Positions 5,582-8,703 of a DNA stretch of 8,703 nt are shown here, piece by piece. Source of the DNA: Pseudomonadota bacterium (GTDB lineage Bacteria > Pseudomonadota > Alphaproteobacteria > Acetobacterales > Acetobacteraceae); NCBI GenBank assembly GCA_021829055.1, contig JAJZCS010000068.1:1-8703 (forward strand), read 5' to 3'. A model generated the notes under the pieces. The model made no database searches and was not told the DNA's origin. It saw nothing but the letters and a program-made list of their open reading frames with translations. Within the stretch, counting starts at the first letter, position 1; the number at the start of each line of letters is the position of its first letter. A program made the translations under genes and the position numbers.

Positions 5582-5600
5582 CGGGGCATGATACGCCCCG
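5582..5600 (+). other. Hairpin between the left inverted repeat and orfA
   Basis: CGGGGC (5582-5587) and GCCCCG (5595-5600) form a six-base GC stem around a seven-base loop, 17 bases before the orfA ATG and next to its ribosome binding site. Several insertion sequences use such a structure to block translation of the transposase from messages that read in from outside. Here it would act on read-through from the accessory operon. This role is inferred from position. Confidence 0.4.
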
Positions 5601-5617
5601 GCAACATGGAGAACCAC

Positions 5618-5902
5618 ATGAGCAAACGATCCCGCCGTAATCATTCACCGGCCTTCCGGGCCAAGGTCGCACTGGCCGCCATGAAGGGTGACAAGACCCT
5701 GTCGGAGCTAGCCACCCAGATCACCCAGTGGAAAGCGCAGTTGCTGGAACGGGCTGCAGAAGTCTTCGAGGGCGGCGCCCGGTCCACCGCACCCCCGGTC
5801 GATCTCAAGGCCCTGCACACCAAGATCGGGCAGCTCGCCCTGGAGAACGATTTTTTAGAGGGCGCGCTCGGCAAAGCGGGTTTGCGGAGCGCAAAGCGAT
5901 GA
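5618..5902 (+). pseudogene. IS3-family transposase OrfA with an in-frame gap in the helix-turn-helix
   Basis: The frame encodes 94 residues from ATG 5618 (MSKRSRRNHSPAF), with GGAGA at 5608-5612 as ribosome binding site; an open extension back to 5564 lacks one. OrfA proteins bind the element ends through a helix-turn-helix followed by a leucine zipper. Here LSELATQ runs straight into ITQWKAQLL, whereas relatives as I recall them have about seven more residues (a FxVHPxQ-type segment) at this point. That removes the turn and part of the recognition helix without changing frame. The C-terminal zipper (LHTKIGQLALENDFLEGAL) is intact. The TGA overlaps the OrfB ATG by ATGA at 5899-5902. It is probably non-functional, though the frame is open. 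Confidence 0.7.
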
Positions 5903-6446
5903 TCGACCGCACCCACAAGCTGCCGATCACCCGCCAGGCTGAACTGCTCAACGTGAGCCGGGGTTCGGTGTATTACCTGCCGAAGCCCGTGAGTGAGGCC
6001 GATCTCACGCTGATGCGGCGGATTGACGAGCTGCATCTGGAGCATCCGTTCGCGGGCAGCAGAATGCTGCGCGCCCTGTTGCGTCAGGAAGGTCATGAAG
6101 TCGGACGCAAACACGTGGCCACGCTGATGCGCCGGATGGGTATCGAGGCCCTCTACCGCAAACCCAACACGAGCCGCAAACATCCCCAGCACCCGGTCTA
6201 CCCGTATCTCCTGCGCCATCTGACGGCCAGGGCTGCTGGCGCGACAACGTGTTCGTCGAGCGACTGTGGAAATCGGTGAAGTACGAAGAAGTGTATCTGC
6301 GGGCCTATGCCTCGGTCTCTGAGGCCAAGGCCTGGCTGGCACGCTACTTCGCGTTCTACAACACGCGTCGGCCACACTCGAGTCTTGACTGGCTGACGCC
6401 GGATCAGTTCTACTTCAACTCGCTGCCACAGTCCAAGGCAGCTTAA
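5899..6446 (+). pseudogene. IS3-family transposase OrfB with the catalytic centre deleted and the frame shifted
   Basis: The N-terminal part runs from ATG 5899 (MIDRTHKLPITRQ) through HLEHPFAGSRMLRALL to YPYLLRHLT near 6225. The C-terminal part resumes in another frame with DGQGCWRDNVFVERLW at about 6222-6265 and ends at the TAA 6444-6446 (PHSSLDWLTPDQFYF). Compared with relatives as I recall them, roughly 90-95 codons between LLR-LT and the DG-GCWRDN motif are missing. This takes out the first two aspartates of the DDE site and leaves only the glutamate in VFVER. The first frame runs on out of phase to a stop at 6277-6279. The bases GACG at 6222-6225 fit both sides of the junction, suggesting loss between short repeats. 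The product cannot catalyse transposition. Confidence 0.85.
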
Positions 6447-6493
6447 CCGTGCAGCGGTTCCACTTATCAAACCGGGCTGGGCTGTTCAAACGA

Positions 6494-6509
6494 GTGGGGC
6501 CACTTCTGC
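6494..6509 (-). repeat. Right terminal inverted repeat of the IS3-family element
   Basis: GTGGGGCCACTTCTGC is the reverse complement of the left end at 5528-5543, with no mismatches. Further inside, TTCCACTTATC at 6456-6466 mirrors GATAAGTGGAA at 5559-5569. Confidence 0.85.
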
Positions 6510-6531
6510 CGGTGTGTTCAAAGCTGACGTT

Positions 6532-6559
6532 AAAAATCCGGTACCTTGGCCTGGTACCG
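6532..6559 (-). terminator. Possible intrinsic terminator of the HutD/SDR/TetR operon
   Basis: Read on the minus strand, CGGTACC, a seven-base loop and GGTACCG form a seven-base stem (6553-6559 with 6539-6545), followed two bases later by five T residues within 6532-6537. It lies about 45 bases after the HutD stop codon, where this operon should end. The stem is short, so the call is moderate. Confidence 0.45.
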
Positions 6560-6604
6560 CCGGGAATATGTATGCCGTGCACAGCTTTGTATGTGGTTTT
6601 CGGA

Positions 6605-7231
6605 TCAGCCATGCCGGACTTGAGTCAGCGGGAAAATCCTGATGGCTAAGACGACCGCATCCCCTGACATGCCCGACATCTGCAGCGACGCGCTCGCTGC
6701 CGCGCCCGCATGCGGTTGCAACAATAATGCATGTTCTGCCTCCACACCTAGCTGTCCGCCATCCAGGCCATTCAGGGTCACTCCGCCCTTGCAGCAGTAA
6801 ACCATCAGGGTCTCGGAGCGCGGCTGCCAGGCAATCGCATAGGGGTGCCGCCTCACCACCTCACAGGTGTGCGACAGCTGCGCCCGTACCGTCATCACAT
6901 TGAAATCCCGCACTCCGGCGTTCAGCAGCCGGCAGCGGGCATGCCAATCGCCGCTGAAACGCACCGGCGTATAACGATCCCGGATTTCCACCGCGGGCGC
7001 GGCATCGAACACCAGTTCCATTCCCGCCCCTTCCGTAAGTATGAGGCTGCGGTCGTAACCGGGAAATGTGGAGAACTCGCAGTCGCTTTCCACGTCGGCA
7101 ATACTCACGCGCCAGGCAAAGGGTTTACCGTTCAGCGCCGAATCTGCCGGGGAAACGGCCACTTCACGGGTCGTCCCCCGGCCGTTCTTCCAGAGCATAG
7201 ACTTATAGTCAGCGGGCCCCAGCAGTTTCAC
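6605..7231 (-). CDS. HutD/Ves-family cupin protein
   Basis: This 208-residue protein opens with the family signature: a short strand, then PADYKSMLWKNGRGTTREVA (residues 6-25) and FAWRVSIADVESDCEFSTFPGYDRSL, as in HutD and E. coli Ves. Family members are bicupin-like cytoplasmic proteins. HutD has been proposed to bind a histidine-pathway intermediate and restrain hut expression, and Ves was described as a cold-stress protein; the biochemical role is not settled. No hut genes are in the window, so a role in histidine use cannot be inferred here. The start is a GTG at 7231: it begins directly before the conserved start of the family, with GGATGG just upstream, and no in-frame ATG precedes it. 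It follows the SDR gene by 37 bases on the same strand. Confidence 0.82.
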   Translation of the reverse strand: MKLLGPADYKSMLWKNGRGTTREVAVSPADSALNGKPFAWRVSIADVESDCEFSTFPGYDRSLILTEGAGMELVFDAAPAVEIRDRYTPVRFSGDWHARCRLLNAGVRDFNVMTVRAQLSHTCEVVRRHPYAIAWQPRSETLMVYCCKGGVTLNGLDGGQLGVEAEHALLLQPHAGAAASASLQMSGMSGDAVVLAIRIFPLTQVRHG

Positions 7232-7268
7232 ATGACCATCCAGAGCATCTCTGCGCGCGAGTTCCGCA

Positions 7269-8063
7269 TCAATGCATGGTCATGAGCCGGTGGGTCAGCG
7301 CCGCCGACCAGCGCCGCGGTATGCAGCGATTCGACCAAGCTACCAGCGCATTCATGTTCCCCGCCACCACGCTGGGTCTGCGCTTCAGCATGGCCTTGAG
7401 GCCGATGCGCACCACCTCCGGACTCTGCATCATGAACAGCCGCTGGTAGCGCGTGGGCTGCTGGCCGGATACCTGCAGGAATTCCGTGGCGGTGACCCCC
7501 GGCGACAGCACCGTGCAGCTCACGTTGCTGTGACGCAGTTCGTAATTGAGCGCTTCGCCGAAATACAGCACGCAGGTCTTGGCGGCGCTGTAGGCGGCAT
7601 AGGTGGGCGAGGGTTGATAGGCGCCGATGGAACTCAGCTGCAGGATGTAGCCTTTATCGCGCTGCAGCATGTCGCCGAGAAACAGCTTGGTGAGCTGCAT
7701 CAATGCCACGATATCCAGCATCAGCATTTGCCGCTCCTGCTCCCAGGGAATATGCGCATGCTCGCCGTACAGACCGAAACCGGCATTGTTGATGAGCACA
7801 TCCGCCGCCAGGCCGGCGTCCCTGACACGTTGGTGCAACGTCTGCGGTGCATCCACCACAGCCAGATCCAGCGGCATGATGTGCACGTGGACATCATGCT
7901 GGGCGGCGATCTCCTGGCTGAGCTGCTGCAGACGTTTCTCGCGGCGTGCCACCAGGATCAGATGACTGCCCATGGTCGCCAGCTGACGGGCGAATTCGGC
8001 GCCGAGACCGCTGGAAGCGCCAGTGATGAGTGCGGTCTTGCCGCGCAGCGGGTACGTGTTCAT
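7269..8063 (-). CDS. Short-chain dehydrogenase/reductase (classical SDR)
   Basis: This 264-residue protein is a classical SDR of usual length. The cofactor loop TGASSGLG is at 14-21, an Arg-rich stretch VARREKRL follows the second strand (39-45), which favours NADP(H), NNAG is at 92-95, the catalytic Ser is in QLSS (144-145), and YSAAK gives Tyr158 and Lys162. A proline-glycine motif (LSPGVTATEF) follows, as in many SDRs. The substrate cannot be told; close relatives are annotated only as SDR oxidoreductases acting on lipids or small ketones. The C-terminal part (about 225-264) is basic and moderately hydrophobic. The ATG at 8063 overlaps the stop of the TetR gene (ATGA), so the two are co-translated, and the TetR protein is the obvious candidate regulator. 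Confidence 0.9.
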   Translation of the reverse strand: MNTYPLRGKTALITGASSGLGAEFARQLATMGSHLILVARREKRLQQLSQEIAAQHDVHVHIMPLDLAVVDAPQTLHQRVRDAGLAADVLINNAGFGLYGEHAHIPWEQERQMLMLDIVALMQLTKLFLGDMLQRDKGYILQLSSIGAYQPSPTYAAYSAAKTCVLYFGEALNYELRHSNVSCTVLSPGVTATEFLQVSGQQPTRYQRLFMMQSPEVVRIGLKAMLKRRPSVVAGNMNALVAWSNRCIPRRWSAALTHRLMTMH

Positions 8064-8686
8064 GTCTGTTTGTATTTGGCCTCGTAGGCAAGACCCATGA
8101 GCAGGATTTTCATGGTGTCGAGCATCTGCTGCTGCAGGTCCACCCGGAACAGGGCCATATCCGGCTGCGCCAGCACCGCGCGCATCACCCCGGAGGGTTC
8201 GGCCAGGTGCTGCAAGCCGATGATCAGGGCGTCAATCTTGAGCAATACTTCCACACCCTGACCGGGTGCGAGGAAGCGCAGATATCCCTCCAGCAGGGCA
8301 CCGGTCTTCAACAGCCGTTCCTTGAGGAAGGTCTTGAAGCGCAGCGCGGTGGCGTGGTCAACGTTGTGCTCCAGCACGGTGTGCAGTATCGCCAGCAACC
8401 GCAGCAGGTACGGTCGGGTAGCGATGGACTCGGCGAACAGCTGCACCAGGCCCGCGATGCTCATATCAGCACGCCGCTGTTGGAGCGCCGAGTCCAACGC
8501 CGCGAACCAGTCCGCCAGCTCCTCCTCGCACAGGGCCAGGAACATCTCCTCCTTGCTGTGAAAATAGAGGTAGAGGGTGCCTTTGGCGACGCCCGCCTCG
8601 GCGGCGATTGCCGCCATGCTGAGGTCGTCGTACGAGGTATCCACAAAACCCGCCATGGCGACCTTGAGAAGGTCCGCACGGCGCAT
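8060..8686 (-). CDS. TetR/AcrR-family transcriptional regulator, start uncertain at the window edge
   Basis: The protein (208 residues from ATG 8686) begins with a TetR-type DNA-binding domain. Helix 1 is LLKVAMAGFVDTSYDDLS, followed by the helix-turn-helix MAAIAAEAGVAKGTLYLYFHSKEEMF (residues 24-49). The remaining alpha-helical part is the ligand-binding and dimer domain; the ligand is unknown. The frame stays open upstream to the window edge (reading HEQKQ before the Met) and no ribosome binding site is seen before 8686, so the true start may lie beyond 8703. Another ATG at 8700 is out of frame. Its TGA overlaps the SDR start codon. TetR regulators usually repress the operon they are in, so self-repression together with the SDR and HutD genes is likely (inference). 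Confidence 0.88.
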   Translation of the reverse strand: MRRADLLKVAMAGFVDTSYDDLSMAAIAAEAGVAKGTLYLYFHSKEEMFLALCEEELADWFAALDSALQQRRADMSIAGLVQLFAESIATRPYLLRLLAILHTVLEHNVDHATALRFKTFLKERLLKTGALLEGYLRFLAPGQGVEVLLKIDALIIGLQHLAEPSGVMRAVLAQPDMALFRVDLQQQMLDTMKILLMGLAYEAKYKQT

Positions 8687-8703
8687 CTGTTTCTGCTCAT
8701 GGG

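Larger units (their letters stand above)
5528..6509 (+). mobile_element. IS3-family insertion sequence, internally deleted, about 982 bp
   Basis: The element is bounded by perfect 16-bp inverted repeats starting GCAGAAGTGG, with patchy similarity continuing inward (TGAACAG and GATAAGTGGAA occur in both ends). It carries an OrfA/OrfB transposase pair of the IS3 type, both damaged: OrfA lacks about seven codons and OrfB lacks the middle of its catalytic domain. Relatives as I recall them carry an OrfB of about 280 residues, so an intact copy would be near 1.3 kb. No matching target-site duplication is seen: the bases outside the repeats are GGA on the left and CGG on the right. It has cut the small membrane gene at 5321 and marks the border between the accessory genes and the TetR-SDR-HutD operon. 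Confidence 0.85.

Noticed and set aside
5641..6375. 244-residue minus-strand open frame across the insertion sequence
   Set aside because: It is antisense to the transposase remnants, which are recognisable on the plus strand in family-specific motifs.
7272..8087. 271-residue plus-strand open frame opposite the SDR gene
   Set aside because: It is the antisense shadow of a gene with all classical SDR motifs; the translation is rich in His, Gln and Arg.
1..8703. CRISPR array or tandem repeat array
   Set aside because: No regularly spaced repeats were seen; the only repeats are the element ends and short operator-like sites.

Overview
The window looks like a chromosomal segment of a proteobacterium, probably a gammaproteobacterium. 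This rests on an elongator-type tRNA with encoded CCA and a sigma70-like -10 box, a proteobacterial IS3-family element, and a TetR-SDR-HutD/Ves gene set. The species cannot be told from the sequence. An accessory stretch of mixed composition (about 127-5527) lies between a tRNA gene on the left and a more GC-rich, housekeeping-like operon on the right, with a decayed insertion sequence at the right junction.

Layout: (1) 50-126, a tRNA with anticodon CAT, best read as tRNA-Ile2. (2) 393-1896, two plus-strand genes: a GHKL-type ATPase with a STAS-like N-terminal half, and a small STAS-like protein carrying a winged helix, together resembling a partner-switching regulator. (3) 1964-4538, four tightly packed plus-strand genes in the order ubiquitin-like protein, E2-like, JAB/JAMM peptidase, E1-like. 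Two of the three junctions are ATGA overlaps. Gene order and motifs match the Bil (bacterial ISG15-like) antiphage conjugation systems, bilABCD. (4) 4575-5246, a TIR-domain protein with a Gly/Ala-rich membrane-like segment and a C-terminal zinc ribbon. (5) 5321-5551, a small single-pass membrane protein whose 3' end is cut by (6) 5528-6509, an IS3-family element with intact inverted repeats but internal deletions in both transposase genes. (7) 6605-8703, minus-strand genes TetR regulator, SDR oxidoreductase and HutD/Ves-family protein, the first two overlapping by ATGA, with a possible terminator at 6532-6559.

Proposed working of the island (inference): E1 activates the ubiquitin-like protein, E2 passes it to a target, and the JAB enzyme matures the precursor or removes it from conjugates. 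The GHKL/STAS-winged-helix pair upstream may control expression; a perfect 19-bp palindrome lies between the regulator and the ubiquitin-like gene, and one of its half-sites recurs before the regulator gene. The TIR/zinc-ribbon membrane protein and the small membrane protein may be an added effector arm. The most interesting point is this composite of regulator pair, complete Bil-type cascade and TIR membrane protein, which I do not recognise as a described unit.
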